From Avidehalobacter sp964569265 (GTDB taxonomy: Bacteria; Bacillota; Dehalobacteriia; UBA4068; UBA4997): a stretch of 52,943 nt of DNA. Positions within the stretch are counted from its first letter, which is position 1. Each line of letters opens with the position of its first letter. Made by a program: the position numbers and the translations under genes. Shown piece by piece: positions 7,310 to 16,518 of this stretch. The stretch lies in contig CAZMTO010000009.1 in NCBI GenBank assembly GCA_964569265.1, forward strand, positions 1 through 52,943, given 5' to 3'. The notes under the pieces were generated by a model. It did not search any database and was not told the origin of the DNA. It worked only from the letters and a program-made list of their open reading frames with translations.

Positions 7310-9349
7310 ATGGCAAACGAAGCTTTTAACACTACAGCCGAGCCTACCGGCATAAGCTTAAAAAGTGCGGCTGAAGATGTTATTAAAAAACTTACGCGCA
7401 ACGCTAAAAAAGCAGCCGCCAAACCGGAAGCCGAGGCTGCCGAAGCTAAACCGCGTACTAACAGCCGACGAAGCAAACCTGCTGCGGAAGCTGCCGAAGC
7501 AGCAGAAAAGCCTGCTAAAACGGCTAAAGCTGCCAAGTCTGCAAAATCGGTAAAATCAGCAAAATCAGCGGCCAAAACTGCTGATGCCAAGGCAGATAAA
7601 ACAGAAACTGCCGAAAAGGCGGCTAAAAGTGCCGGCCGTGCCAAGGCTGCAAAACAGCCCAAGGGAGAAGTTAAAGAGGCTGTACAAAAAGAAAGTGGGC
7701 GCGGCAAGCTGCAAATTATCCCGTTGGGTGGTTTGGGCGAAGTCGGCAAAAATATGACGGCCTTTAAGTTTGGCAACAATATTATTGTGGTAGACAGCGG
7801 TATGACCTTTCCGGACGAAGAACAACTGGGTATTGACCTGGTAATTCCGGATTATAACTACCTGCTGGAAAATCGCAGTATGATACGCGGCATTTTTGTT
7901 ACCCACGGGCACGAAGACCATATCGGTGCCCTGCCGTATGTACTGCGTGATTTAAAGGTGCCGGTTTACGGCAGCCGTTTAACTCTGGGGCTGATAAAAG
8001 GCAAGCTTAAAGAGCATAACCTTAGCACCAATAACCTGCACGAGGTTGCCGCCCGCGATGTTATTACCGCCGGCCCTTTTAAAGTAGAATTTATACACGT
8101 GTCGCACAGCATACCGGATTCTATGGCGCTGGCCATACACACCCCGGTGGGCGTTGTGCTGCATACCGGCGACTTTAAAATAGATATGTCGCCTATTGAC
8201 AACCAGTTTATGGATCTTACCCGTATATCGCAGTTGGGGCAGGAGGGTGTGTTGCTGTTGATGGCCGACAGCACCAATGTGGAGCGTCCGGGCTTTACAG
8301 CGTCGGAAAAAACCGTCGGTCAATCGCTGGACACTATCTTTTTAAATGCCACCGGGCGTATTATTGTAACCACCTTTGCATCTAATGTTCACCGTATACA
8401 GCAGGCTATTTGGGCTGCCGAGCGTACCGGCCGCAAGGTGGCGGTGGTGGGCCGCGGTATGAACAACGTGGTGAGCATTGCCACCGAGCTGGGTTACCTT
8501 AAAGTTAAGGCCAGCACCTTTATTGATATCAACGATATTCGTAAATACCCCGACCGTAAGCTGGCAATTTTGACTACCGGCAGCCAGGGTGAAACTCTGG
8601 CCGGTTTAACCAGAATGTCGCAGGGAGAACACCGGCAGGTGCACTTGCGCCCCGGCGATTTGGTAGTAATTTCGGCTAATCCTATTCCCGGCAATGAAAA
8701 AATGATTTCTAAAACCGTAGATAACCTGTACCATATTGGCGTAGACGTTGCATATGGCCGCAGTTTGGGTATTCACGTATCAGGGCATGCCAGCCAGGAG
8801 GATTTAAAGCTGATATTTAATTTGGTGCGCCCGCGCTTTTTTATGCCGGTACACGGTGAATACCGTATGCTGTGTGAACACGGCAAGCTGGCGGAAAAAA
8901 TGGGTGTGCCCAACAAAAACGTCTTTATTATGGAAAACGGCCAGGTGCTGGAGCTTTCGTCGCGTACAGCCAAGGTAAGCGGCAAGGTACATTCCGGTAT
9001 GGTGCTTATTGACGGCCGCGGTGTGGGTGATGTTGGCACCACCGTGCTTAAAGACCGCAAGCAGCTTTCTAACGACGGTATTGTTATTGCCAGTATTGTT
9101 ATTGACCGTGACGAGTGCCGCCTTAACAGTATGCCGTATATTTTTTCGCGCGGCTTTGTTTACGAAAAAGGCAACGATACTATCTTCCGCGAGGCAGAAA
9201 AGCGCATTATTGCCATTGTAGAATCTTTTGAGGACAAAGAATATTCCAGCTCTGCCATGAAAAGCGCCATAAAGGCATCTATTGCCAAGCTGTGCTTTGA
9301 GAGGACGGGGAGGAAGCCTATTATTGTACCTATTATCAACGAAATCTAA
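7310..9349 (+). CDS. rnj: Ribonuclease J with Lys/Ala-rich N-terminal extension
   Basis: A 679-residue beta-CASP ribonuclease of the RNase J family, a metal-dependent endo- and 5'-3' exonuclease in mRNA decay and rRNA processing. The zinc motif HGHEDH is at residues 199-204, followed by HSIPDS, the HTGDFKID stretch and a C-terminal MPVHGEYRML segment. The first ~130 residues precede the core that starts LQIIPLGGLGEVGKN. They are low-complexity, rich in Lys, Ala, Glu and Ser, with many KSA/KAA units. I chose ATG 7310, 7 nt after AAGGAG; the in-frame GTG at 7304 would be only 1 nt from it. B. subtilis has rnjB at the same place. Confidence 0.95.
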   Translation: MANEAFNTTAEPTGISLKSAAEDVIKKLTRNAKKAAAKPEAEAAEAKPRTNSRRSKPAAEAAEAAEKPAKTAKAAKSAKSVKSAKSAAKTADAKADKTETAEKAAKSAGRAKAAKQPKGEVKEAVQKESGRGKLQIIPLGGLGEVGKNMTAFKFGNNIIVVDSGMTFPDEEQLGIDLVIPDYNYLLENRSMIRGIFVTHGHEDHIGALPYVLRDLKVPVYGSRLTLGLIKGKLKEHNLSTNNLHEVAARDVITAGPFKVEFIHVSHSIPDSMALAIHTPVGVVLHTGDFKIDMSPIDNQFMDLTRISQLGQEGVLLLMADSTNVERPGFTASEKTVGQSLDTIFLNATGRIIVTTFASNVHRIQQAIWAAERTGRKVAVVGRGMNNVVSIATELGYLKVKASTFIDINDIRKYPDRKLAILTTGSQGETLAGLTRMSQGEHRQVHLRPGDLVVISANPIPGNEKMISKTVDNLYHIGVDVAYGRSLGIHVSGHASQEDLKLIFNLVRPRFFMPVHGEYRMLCEHGKLAEKMGVPNKNVFIMENGQVLELSSRTAKVSGKVHSGMVLIDGRGVGDVGTTVLKDRKQLSNDGIVIASIVIDRDECRLNSMPYIFSRGFVYEKGNDTIFREAEKRIIAIVESFEDKEYSSSAMKSAIKASIAKLCFERTGRKPIIVPIINEI

Positions 9350-9350
9350 A

Positions 9351-9757
9351 CCAGAAGTGGCAATAGCACCTTATCTTTAGGCTCGTTGTCTGCTTGGCTC
9401 AGCGGCGTACTATCAGTACGCCTCCGGCGATTCGTCTCCAGAAGGGACAACTGCACACCATCTGCTGTGTCGTGATTGCATTTTTCTCGCGACGCGCACT
9501 ATCAGTGCAGCTTGCTCGACAAAATACAAGCACTCCTTGCATATGGGGCACATTTGCCCTTCTGGTATGCTAATAAAGGTCTGCTGTACCACTCTTGCAA
9601 TTCCTTGACTTTGGGTGCGTAACCTTGCTAAAAAAGCCGCGCCGCAGGGCGAATGTAGGGTGGTGGGCGGGATAAGATAATCGTCTGTACAGCCTTGATT
9701 GAAAAACCGTATGGTAATAAAAAGCTGCGCCGCACGGCGTGAATAGGGCGGCACACA
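9351..9757. repeat. Nested hairpin elements and GC-rich modules after rnj
   Basis: The element starts 1 nt after the rnj stop (CCAGAAGTGGCAATAGCACC). The first hairpin has the tip GGCGTAC-TATCA-GTACGCC (9404-9422). A full 128-nt element follows at 9438-9565, nearly identical to 2236-2363, and then TATGCTAATAAAGG leads to the arm CACTCTTGCAATTCC ending at 9604. Two copies of the GC-rich module follow: AAAAAAGCCGCGCCGCAGGG (from 9630) and a diverged one near 9719 (AAAAAGCTGCGCCGC). No gene is visible between 9350 and 9892 apart from these repeats and the terminator. Confidence 0.9.
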
Positions 9758-9780
9758 TTACAACTAAAATCTAAATCAAA

Positions 9781-9820
9781 CACCGGCAGTTGCTTTTACC
9801 AGCGGCTGCCGGTGTTTTTT
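9781..9820 (+). terminator. Intrinsic terminator
   Basis: CACCGGCAG pairs with CTGCCGGTG around a 16-nt loop, followed by six Ts. It lies 430 nt after rnj, beyond the repeat block, so any rnj transcript that ends here would carry the hairpin elements in its 3' untranslated region. Confidence 0.85.
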
Positions 9821-9892
9821 ATGTATAAAGTTATAACCTGCACGGTTTATGGGCAAGCTACCCTTAAATAAATTTTATTAAGGAGAAAATCT

Positions 9893-10669
9893 ATGCAAAA
9901 AGATGAAAACAATGCGCCGCTTGCCGCAAATTCAGAGGACACCAACCACCCTGACGATACATCGGCTGACGATGACCGCAGCAAGCTGTTAAACGAGCTG
10001 GGCGAAACCAAAGTGCCCGAAATGGCCGGAGATATTCACGTTTTAACGGTTATAGGCCAGGTAGAGGGGCATTTGGTGATGCCGCCGCAGAACAAAACCA
10101 CCAAGTATGAGCATATTATACCGCAGCTTGTGGCGGTAGAAGAAAACCCCGACATTAAAGGGCTGCTGGTTATTTTAAACACAGTAGGCGGCGATGTTGA
10201 AGCCGGGTTGGCGCTGGCCGAACTGCTGGCCAGTATGCAAAAGCCGGTGGTATCGCTGGTGTTGGGTGGCGGCCACAGCATTGGTGTGCCCATTGCGGTA
10301 GCTGCCAAAAAATCGTTGATTGCGCCCACTGCCACTATGACTATTCATCCCATACGTATGACGGGTATGGTGTTGGGTGTGCAGCAAAGTTTTGATTATC
10401 TGGAGCGTATGCAGGACAGGGTTATTGGTTTTATCACCGGACATTCACGGATAAGCGATGCGCAGGTGCGTAAATTTATGATGAACACCGGCGAGCTGGC
10501 GCGTGATATCGGTACGGTGCTGGCCGGAGAAGATGCCGTAAGGTGTGGGCTTATTGATGAGGTGGGCGGCTTGGGCGATGCCCTGCGGGCGCTGCATAAG
10601 CTGATAAATAACGCCGACTGTAGATGTTCGGCAGAAAAAGGAGGCGGTTGCCAATGCTGTGGAGCGTAA
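9893..10669 (+). CDS. tepA: TepA/YmfB family ClpP-like serine protease
   Basis: A 258-residue protein of the ClpP/crotonase fold (translocation-enhancing protein TepA group). An acidic N-terminal ~50 residues is followed by the core: LVILNTVGGDVEAGLALAEL, then GGGHSIGVPIAVAAKK with the serine at the ClpP nucleophile position, and an IHPIRMTGM segment holding the likely catalytic His. The C-terminus ends in a Cys-rich tail (CRCSAEKGGGCQCCGA). The gene neighbourhood (RNase J, TepA, YlzJ, FtsK/SpoIIIE) matches Bacillus. Its 3' end overlaps the YlzJ-like gene by 16 nt. Confidence 0.9.
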   Translation: MQKDENNAPLAANSEDTNHPDDTSADDDRSKLLNELGETKVPEMAGDIHVLTVIGQVEGHLVMPPQNKTTKYEHIIPQLVAVEENPDIKGLLVILNTVGGDVEAGLALAELLASMQKPVVSLVLGGGHSIGVPIAVAAKKSLIAPTATMTIHPIRMTGMVLGVQQSFDYLERMQDRVIGFITGHSRISDAQVRKFMMNTGELARDIGTVLAGEDAVRCGLIDEVGGLGDALRALHKLINNADCRCSAEKGGGCQCCGA

Positions 10670-10878
10670 TGCCGGAAGCCCTTGTGTTTGCCGGGGCCGA
10701 GCCTTATGGGGGCGGCAGCTTTAATTCGGTTGATGGCTATGTGGGTAATTGCGCCTGTCGGCTTAGAGCCGGGGGTGACGGTTCGTTTTTTATAGAGCGC
10801 CTTAACAGCACCGACCCGCGGGATTTTATGCGGCCGGAGCTTAGGCCGGGGCAGCGTGTGTGGCAGTATCAAATTTAA
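10654..10878 (+). CDS. YlzJ-like protein
   Basis: A 74-residue protein beginning MLWSVMPEALVFAG, a pattern typical of the YlzJ-like family that follows tepA in many Firmicutes; its function is unknown. I chose ATG 10654 because AAGGAGG lies 9 nt upstream. An upstream in-frame ATG (10624) would add ten residues without a better ribosome site. The 16-nt overlap with tepA suggests coupled translation. Confidence 0.8.
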   Translation: MLWSVMPEALVFAGAEPYGGGSFNSVDGYVGNCACRLRAGGDGSFFIERLNSTDPRDFMRPELRPGQRVWQYQI

Positions 10879-10957
10879 AAATTGTTGGGCTACCTGCTTT
10901 TATTATAGAGGATTTTCAGCTCCTTTGCCGAAATATTAACAGTTGGAATATAAGCAG

Positions 10958-10985
10958 TTTTGCCGGTAAAAATTTATCGGCAAAA
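10958..10985 (+). other. Long AT-rich hairpin ahead of ftsK
   Basis: TTTTGCCG and CGGCAAAA pair, extended inwards by GTAA/TTAT with one G-U pair, giving about 12 pairs and a tiny loop. No T-tract follows on the + strand, so this is not a normal terminator. It lies 35 nt before the ftsK start and could affect its mRNA. Confidence 0.45.
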
Positions 10986-11020
10986 AGTAAATACCGTTAA
11001 TTATTTTGGTGAGGAGATAC

Positions 11021-13555
11021 ATGGCGACAGAAAATAAAAATTATAAAAAATCTGCTGGCAAAAAGTCGGGCGGCAAAAAACCGGCTGCCAAAAAACGTTC
11101 GGGCAAGGCGCAGGCCGCCGATGTTGCAGCGCAGTTTAAATCGTTGGGCGTGGGGCTTATGCTGCTGGGCCTGCTGCTGGGGCTGTGGTTTTTGGTTTTG
11201 GCCATAGGTGTTTTAACGCATCAACCTACGGCGGTGCAGGTGCTGTGCAATATTGTGGCAGGTTCGGCTAATGTGTTGGTGGCGGCTACCTTTATTTATT
11301 TGGGTTATGCCCTGTACAGCGAGCGTAATGGCCGTTTTGACAGTTGGCAGGTGGCCGGCTGGTGCTTTTTTCTGCTGGCGTTGTGCGGCTTGCTGCACCT
11401 AAACTGCTTTGCCGATGGTTTGGCGGCGGCGGCAAAGGCTGCTACCAACGGTCTGGGTGGTGGTATGTGCGGTTTGGTGGCTTGTCTGCCGGTGTTTTGG
11501 CTGCCGGCAACTGCTGCCTACATAATTTTGGGCGCGTTTTTTCTGCTGGGCATTATGCTGGCTACCGATATGAAGGTGTTCGGCTGGCTGGCGGCCATAC
11601 CGGCGTGGTTTGCAGCGCTGGATTTTAGCCGCCCCGATGCTGATGAGCCGGAGGAAGGCGCAAAACCGTCGGCAGCAAAGGTAGCTAAAAAACCGGCCCC
11701 ACAGCCTGTTGACGAAATTAAGCTGCCGCCGTTGATAACCGATTACAGCGGGCGGCGCTTTGAAGAAACCCCCAAAGAAGCTTACGGCGAGGTTACCGTT
11801 GGTGATATGCTGGCCGAAGATGAGCAGATTATGATGGCGGGTACGCTGGAACACAAGCTGCCGGTTGAAACCGAAGCTGAGGAGCAGGAGCGCTTGCAGG
11901 CGCAGCGAGAAGCTGCGGTGGCTTGGGCTAACACGCACCATACGGTAAAAATAGAAGAAGATGTTGCCCCGCCGGAGCCGACGGTTGAGCCGCAGCCCGA
12001 TGATGAGCCTGCTGCCGAGCCAACGCCGGCCGAGGCTGCTGCTCACCTGCATACCGAGCTTAAACGGGTGGTAAATTATCATCTGCCGCCAATTTCTCTG
12101 ATGAAGGGCGGAAAAGCCGGGGCAGCTAACACAGCCAACGATAAAATTATGAGCGATAGCCTGGCGCTGGAAAATGTTCTGGCCAGCTTTGGCGTAAAAA
12201 CCAAGGTGGTAGAGGTTATTTGCGGCCCGTCGATAATCCGTTATGAATTACAGCCGGCACCGGGGGTAAAAATATCCCGCATTGTAAGCCTTGCCGATGA
12301 TATTGCTTTGGCACTGGCAGCGCGCGGCCTGCGTATAGAAGCCCCTGTGCCCGGTAAATCGGTGGTGGGCATAGAGGTGGCGCGTGACGAAACCAGCCCG
12401 GTATATTTTAAGGACGTTTTATCGTCGGAGACTTTTCAAAAGAGCAAGTCTAAAATAAGCATTGCCTTTGGTGTGGATATTAACGGCAACGCCATTGTTG
12501 GTGATTTGGCGGAAATGCCCCACCTGATGATAGCCGGTGCTACCGGCAGCGGTAAAAGTGTGTGTATGAACACGCTGATATGCAGCATTTTGTATAAGGC
12601 CAAGCCCGACGAAGTAAAGTTTATTATGGTAGACCCCAAAAAGGTAGAAATGACCGGTTATGTGGGCCTGCCGCACCTGGGCCGCCCGGTGGTAACCGAC
12701 GCGAAAAAGGCCGCGCAGGTGTTAAAAGAAGTTGTTAACGAGATGGAGCGGCGGTATCTGGTGTTTGTAAATGCCGGGGTAAAAAACTTTGCCGCTTATA
12801 ACGAACTGCCGGATGTGCAGCGCCTGCCGCAAATAGTGGTGCTGATAGACGAGCTGGCCGACCTGATGATGGTGGCCTCGCGAGATGTAGAAGATTCTAT
12901 CTGCCGCCTGGCACAAATGGCGCGTGCTGCCGGTATTCATCTGGTTATTGCTACCCAGCGCCCGTCGGTAGATGTTATTACCGGCCTTATCAAGGCCAAC
13001 ATACCGTCGCGTATTGCGTTTGCGGTATCTTCACAGATAGATTCCCGCACGATTTTAGACAGCGGCGGTGCCGAAAAGCTGCTGGGCAAGGGCGATATGC
13101 TGTATTTTCCAATTGGGCGGCAAAAACCGCTGCGTGTGCAGGGTGCCTTTTTAACCGAGGACGAAATACACGATTTGGTGGAATATTGCAAAAAACAGGC
13201 CGAACCGGAATATCTGGAGCTGCCCAAGCCGGAAGAAGCAGCCGAGGAGCCGGAGGAAGAAAAAACCGCGCAGGACGAGCTGTTTATTGACGCCTGCCAG
13301 CAGGTGATAAGCAGCGGTCAGGCATCGGCATCGTCGTTGCAGCGGCGCTTTAGAATAGGTTATAACCGGGCAGCGCGATTGATAGAAACTATGCAGGAGC
13401 TGGGCATTGTAAGCGCACCGGACGGTAACCGGCGCACCGTGCTGATGAATATGCCGACCTTTGTGTCGCTGTATATGGAACAAACAGCACCCGATGCCGA
13501 AGTTGCCACCGCAGCCGAAGCCGCCGAACCGCCGGCCGAAGAAAATCAGGCATAG
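11021..13555 (+). CDS. ftsK: DNA translocase FtsK/SpoIIIE
   Basis: An 844-residue membrane-anchored DNA pump that moves chromosome ends through the division septum. A Lys-rich start is followed by four hydrophobic segments (about residues 40-200), an acidic Pro/Glu-rich linker, the alpha/beta motor with Walker A GATGSGKS (506-513) and Walker B-like VVLIDELADLMM, and a C-terminal winged-helix gamma domain (ASASSLQRRFRIGYNRAARL) that reads polar DNA sequences. I chose ATG 11021 after GAGGAG; the longer frame needs a TTG. It sits where Bacillus has spoIIIE, so it may also serve in forespore DNA transport; sequence alone cannot separate the two roles. Confidence 0.95.
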   Translation: MATENKNYKKSAGKKSGGKKPAAKKRSGKAQAADVAAQFKSLGVGLMLLGLLLGLWFLVLAIGVLTHQPTAVQVLCNIVAGSANVLVAATFIYLGYALYSERNGRFDSWQVAGWCFFLLALCGLLHLNCFADGLAAAAKAATNGLGGGMCGLVACLPVFWLPATAAYIILGAFFLLGIMLATDMKVFGWLAAIPAWFAALDFSRPDADEPEEGAKPSAAKVAKKPAPQPVDEIKLPPLITDYSGRRFEETPKEAYGEVTVGDMLAEDEQIMMAGTLEHKLPVETEAEEQERLQAQREAAVAWANTHHTVKIEEDVAPPEPTVEPQPDDEPAAEPTPAEAAAHLHTELKRVVNYHLPPISLMKGGKAGAANTANDKIMSDSLALENVLASFGVKTKVVEVICGPSIIRYELQPAPGVKISRIVSLADDIALALAARGLRIEAPVPGKSVVGIEVARDETSPVYFKDVLSSETFQKSKSKISIAFGVDINGNAIVGDLAEMPHLMIAGATGSGKSVCMNTLICSILYKAKPDEVKFIMVDPKKVEMTGYVGLPHLGRPVVTDAKKAAQVLKEVVNEMERRYLVFVNAGVKNFAAYNELPDVQRLPQIVVLIDELADLMMVASRDVEDSICRLAQMARAAGIHLVIATQRPSVDVITGLIKANIPSRIAFAVSSQIDSRTILDSGGAEKLLGKGDMLYFPIGRQKPLRVQGAFLTEDEIHDLVEYCKKQAEPEYLELPKPEEAAEEPEEEKTAQDELFIDACQQVISSGQASASSLQRRFRIGYNRAARLIETMQELGIVSAPDGNRRTVLMNMPTFVSLYMEQTAPDAEVATAAEAAEPPAEENQA

Positions 13556-13624
13556 CATTATGTTGGTGTGGCAATAAATAAAGGGATAATATCAAGGGAT
13601 TAAGCGTAAGAAAGGCGGATAATT

Positions 13625-14503
13625 ATGTTGGAGGAAAACGGCCGTTTGCTTAAAACAGCCCGCGAAACCAGGGGCTTGACCTATGCCGAGGTAGAAGAAG
13701 CTACCAAGGTGAGAGAATATTATTTGCAGTTGTTGGAAACCGGAGATTTGGCGAAGCTGCCGGGGCGTATTTATGCGCTGGGCTTTGCCGAAACCTATGC
13801 GCGCTATTTGGGGTTAGACCCCGCGCCGATTGTTGCGGACATTAAGGCTTACTACGCTGCCAACAGCCCCGACAGCGGCTTTGAAGCTTATGTGTCGGGT
13901 AAAAAGGTGGTGCAAACCGTGGCCGAAGGCGGTGCTTTTGTGCCGGAGGTGCAGGAAAAAGGCGAAAAACATCTGGCGGACAGAAACACCAAGGCCGAAG
14001 ATGCCAACAAGCTGCGTACTGCGGCCTATGCCAACGCGGCTTTGGGCCGCCCCATACGTACCCGCAAGCGGCGCTTTGGTAAGCGGTTTTTGTGGGTTTT
14101 GCTGGGCAGCCTTATGGTGGTGCTGCTGCTGGTACTGTACACGTTGCAGGGCAACGGTGACATACCGGGTGCAACCGATGATAACAACAACGTGCCGGGC
14201 GTTACTGTGCCGGAAGCTGCACCGATTTCTATTATTGTGACGGCCAAAGATGAAGCTGTGTGGGTGGGCGCCAATGTGGATAACGGCAACAGCAGCCAGG
14301 TAACCTTGCAGCCGGGTATATCTTATGCGTTTGAGGGGCAGGAGCTGGTGTATTTGCGCTTTAACAATGCCGGGCATACCGAAGTTATGTATAACGGCCA
14401 GATATTGACCGGTTATAACGAGGGTAATGCCGTGTGGAATATGAACTTTTACCCGGATAGCTGGGTAGGCTTTGCCGACAGTGCCGATACGGCAACAAAC
14501 TGA
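13625..14503 (+). CDS. rodZ: RodZ-like cell-shape protein (HTH, TM, DUF4115)
   Basis: A 292-residue bitopic protein. Residues 1-80 form the helix-turn-helix domain (LKTARETRGLTYAEVEEATKV, then LPGRIYALGFAETYARYLGL) that in RodZ contacts MreB. A basic stretch (RKRRFGKR) precedes one transmembrane helix (FLWVLLGSLMVVLLLVLYTL, around residue 160), and a C-terminal extracytoplasmic beta-rich domain of the DUF4115 type follows. The order ftsK-rodZ-pgsA-cinA parallels Bacillus spoIIIE-ymfM-pgsA-cinA. The start has AAAGGCGG upstream. Confidence 0.9.
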   Translation: MLEENGRLLKTARETRGLTYAEVEEATKVREYYLQLLETGDLAKLPGRIYALGFAETYARYLGLDPAPIVADIKAYYAANSPDSGFEAYVSGKKVVQTVAEGGAFVPEVQEKGEKHLADRNTKAEDANKLRTAAYANAALGRPIRTRKRRFGKRFLWVLLGSLMVVLLLVLYTLQGNGDIPGATDDNNNVPGVTVPEAAPISIIVTAKDEAVWVGANVDNGNSSQVTLQPGISYAFEGQELVYLRFNNAGHTEVMYNGQILTGYNEGNAVWNMNFYPDSWVGFADSADTATN

Positions 14504-14548
14504 AAATCATAAAAATACATATTTTTACATAATACAGAGGTAACGGTT

Positions 14549-15889
14549 GTGGAAACAATAAATGTTTTTTTGGATACTATGGGTTGTTCTAAAAATTTGG
14601 CCGACAGCGAATATGCACTTGGCGGTTTAAAGTCGGCAGGGTTTGTTATTACCGATGACCCGTTTGCGGCGCAGGTGATAATTGTTAATACCTGCGGTTT
14701 TATCAACGATGCCAAAGAAGAATCGATTGAGCGGATTTTAGAGCTGGCAGCACTTAAAGACGAGGCTGATTGCTGTTTGCTGGTGGCTACCGGCTGCCTT
14801 ACACAGCGCTACGGTGACGAGCTTTGGCGTGAAATGCCGGAAATTGACCTGCTGCTGGGCGTAAACGATTATGACCGCCTGCCGGAGCTGATTAAGCAAA
14901 AGCTGGCCGAAAAAGCCGGCAAAAAGCTGCATTGGCCCAAAGAGCCGCCGGTTTGCGGCCGGGTGCAGCTTACACCGCCTTATACGGCTTATTTAAAAAT
15001 TGCCGAGGGCTGCGATAACTGCTGTACCTTTTGTGCAATACCTAATATTCGCGGCAGGCTGCACAGCCGCCCGATAGATGAACTGGTGGCCGAAGCTAAG
15101 GCTATGCAGGCAAACGGTGTACAGGAGCTTTGCCTGATAGCGCAGGACACCACGGCCTATGGCTATGATCTGGCGGGTAAATCGCTGCTGGCTGATTTGC
15201 TGCGCGAGCTGGATAAACTGAATTTTGCTATGCTGAGGGTGCTGTATGCCTACCCGGAGGGTATTGATGATGAGCTGCTGGCGGCTATGCGTGACTGCAA
15301 AAGCTTTTGCCATTATCTGGATATACCGATACAGCACGTGGCACCGGCGGTTATAAAGCGGATGAACCGCAAGCTGGCCGAGCCGGACATAAGCGTCCTG
15401 CTGCAAAAAATACGCACTTATTTGCCGGATGCTGCCATACGCACCACTTTGATGGTAGGCTTCCCCGGGGAAACCGATGAGGATTTTGAACAACTGCTGG
15501 ATTTTGCTGCCGAAGCCGAGCTGGACTGGGCGGGCGTGTTCCGTTATTCTCAGGAGGAAGATACACCGGCGGCTTTAATGCCTGATCAGGTGGACGAGGA
15601 TGTTAAACTAAGGCGGTATAACCGGTTGATGGCGCAGTTGGCCGACAGCAGCGCTGCCCGGCGCGAACGTATGGTGGGGCAGCGGTTTAAGGTGCTGATA
15701 GAACAGCCGGCGGTAGATTTTCCCGGTTATTGGGAGGCAAGGTCGCAGTACCACGCGCCGGAGGTAGACGGGCTGATTTATGTCGAAAACACCGACGGCA
15801 GCCTTACGGAAAGAAGCATCGGCAAAATTACAGAGGTGGAAATCTGCGAGGCGGCGGCGTATGATCTGTTGGCCGTGCCCGTAAAATAA
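14549..15889 (+). CDS. rimO: Ribosomal protein S12 methylthiotransferase
   Basis: A 446-residue radical-SAM enzyme that methylthiolates the conserved Asp of ribosomal protein S12. The N-terminal UPF0004 domain has cluster cysteines C13, C49 and C83. The radical-SAM motif CxxxCxxC is C155, C159 and C162 (CDNCCTFC); position 158 is also Cys, where Arg or Asn is more usual. A TRAM domain ends the protein. The start is GTG 14549. The motif FCAIPNIRGRLHSRP distinguishes RimO from MiaB. It lies between rodZ and pgsA. Confidence 0.95.
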   Translation: METINVFLDTMGCSKNLADSEYALGGLKSAGFVITDDPFAAQVIIVNTCGFINDAKEESIERILELAALKDEADCCLLVATGCLTQRYGDELWREMPEIDLLLGVNDYDRLPELIKQKLAEKAGKKLHWPKEPPVCGRVQLTPPYTAYLKIAEGCDNCCTFCAIPNIRGRLHSRPIDELVAEAKAMQANGVQELCLIAQDTTAYGYDLAGKSLLADLLRELDKLNFAMLRVLYAYPEGIDDELLAAMRDCKSFCHYLDIPIQHVAPAVIKRMNRKLAEPDISVLLQKIRTYLPDAAIRTTLMVGFPGETDEDFEQLLDFAAEAELDWAGVFRYSQEEDTPAALMPDQVDEDVKLRRYNRLMAQLADSSAARRERMVGQRFKVLIEQPAVDFPGYWEARSQYHAPEVDGLIYVENTDGSLTERSIGKITEVEICEAAAYDLLAVPVK

Positions 15890-15922
15890 ATGTGCTTAAA
15901 AGGGTGAGGGAGGTAAAAAATT

Positions 15923-16489
15923 ATGGCAATTTGGCGTAAAATGAATTTGGCAAACAAGGTAACAATGGTGCGGTTTTTGCTGGTGCCGGTGTTTGTGCTG
16001 ATAATAAGCCTGTTTAACGGCTGGTTTGCCGATTTGCTGGCCGGGCTGGTGTTTATTGTGGCATCCTGCACCGATTTTATTGACGGACATATTGCGCGCA
16101 GCCGGGGGCTGGTTACCACCTTTGGTAAATTTATGGATCCTCTGGTGGACAAAATTTTGGTAACGGCGGCAATGGTGGCGCTGGTTGCCATGGCCAGAAT
16201 ACCCGCCTGGGTGGTAATTGTTATATTGGCGCGCGAATTTGCCATTACCGGCCTTAGAACCGTAGCAGTGTCGGAAGGTGTTGTTATAGCGGCCAGCAAG
16301 CTTGGCAAGTGGAAAACTACCTTTCAGATGGTGGCTATTGCCTTGCTGCTGCTTTACACACTGCCCTGCCTGCCCAACACCGCTGTATTTGTGCTGGGGC
16401 AAATATTGATGTATGCGGCGCTGGTGTTAACGCTGGTATCCGGCTGGGATTATTTAAAGGGCTGCAAAGAACTGCTGGCGGATATGTAG
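15923..16489 (+). CDS. pgsA: CDP-diacylglycerol-glycerol-3-phosphate 3-phosphatidyltransferase
   Basis: A 188-residue integral membrane enzyme that makes phosphatidylglycerol phosphate. It carries the complete CDP-alcohol phosphotransferase signature: D54, G55, A58, R59, G68, D72 and D76 with canonical spacing. Four or more hydrophobic helices are visible. GGGAGGT precedes the ATG. It is part of the conserved rodZ-pgsA-cinA order. Confidence 0.95.
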   Translation: MAIWRKMNLANKVTMVRFLLVPVFVLIISLFNGWFADLLAGLVFIVASCTDFIDGHIARSRGLVTTFGKFMDPLVDKILVTAAMVALVAMARIPAWVVIVILAREFAITGLRTVAVSEGVVIAASKLGKWKTTFQMVAIALLLLYTLPCLPNTAVFVLGQILMYAALVLTLVSGWDYLKGCKELLADM

Positions 16490-16518
16490 CGGCGCGGCGG
16501 ATTGTCTGGTGATATTTG

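Noticed and set aside
9605..9757. T-box or other riboswitch in the GC-rich module
   Set aside because: The GGGCGGTGGGCGG stretch only superficially resembles a T-box antiterminator, and the module follows genes instead of preceding amino-acid genes.
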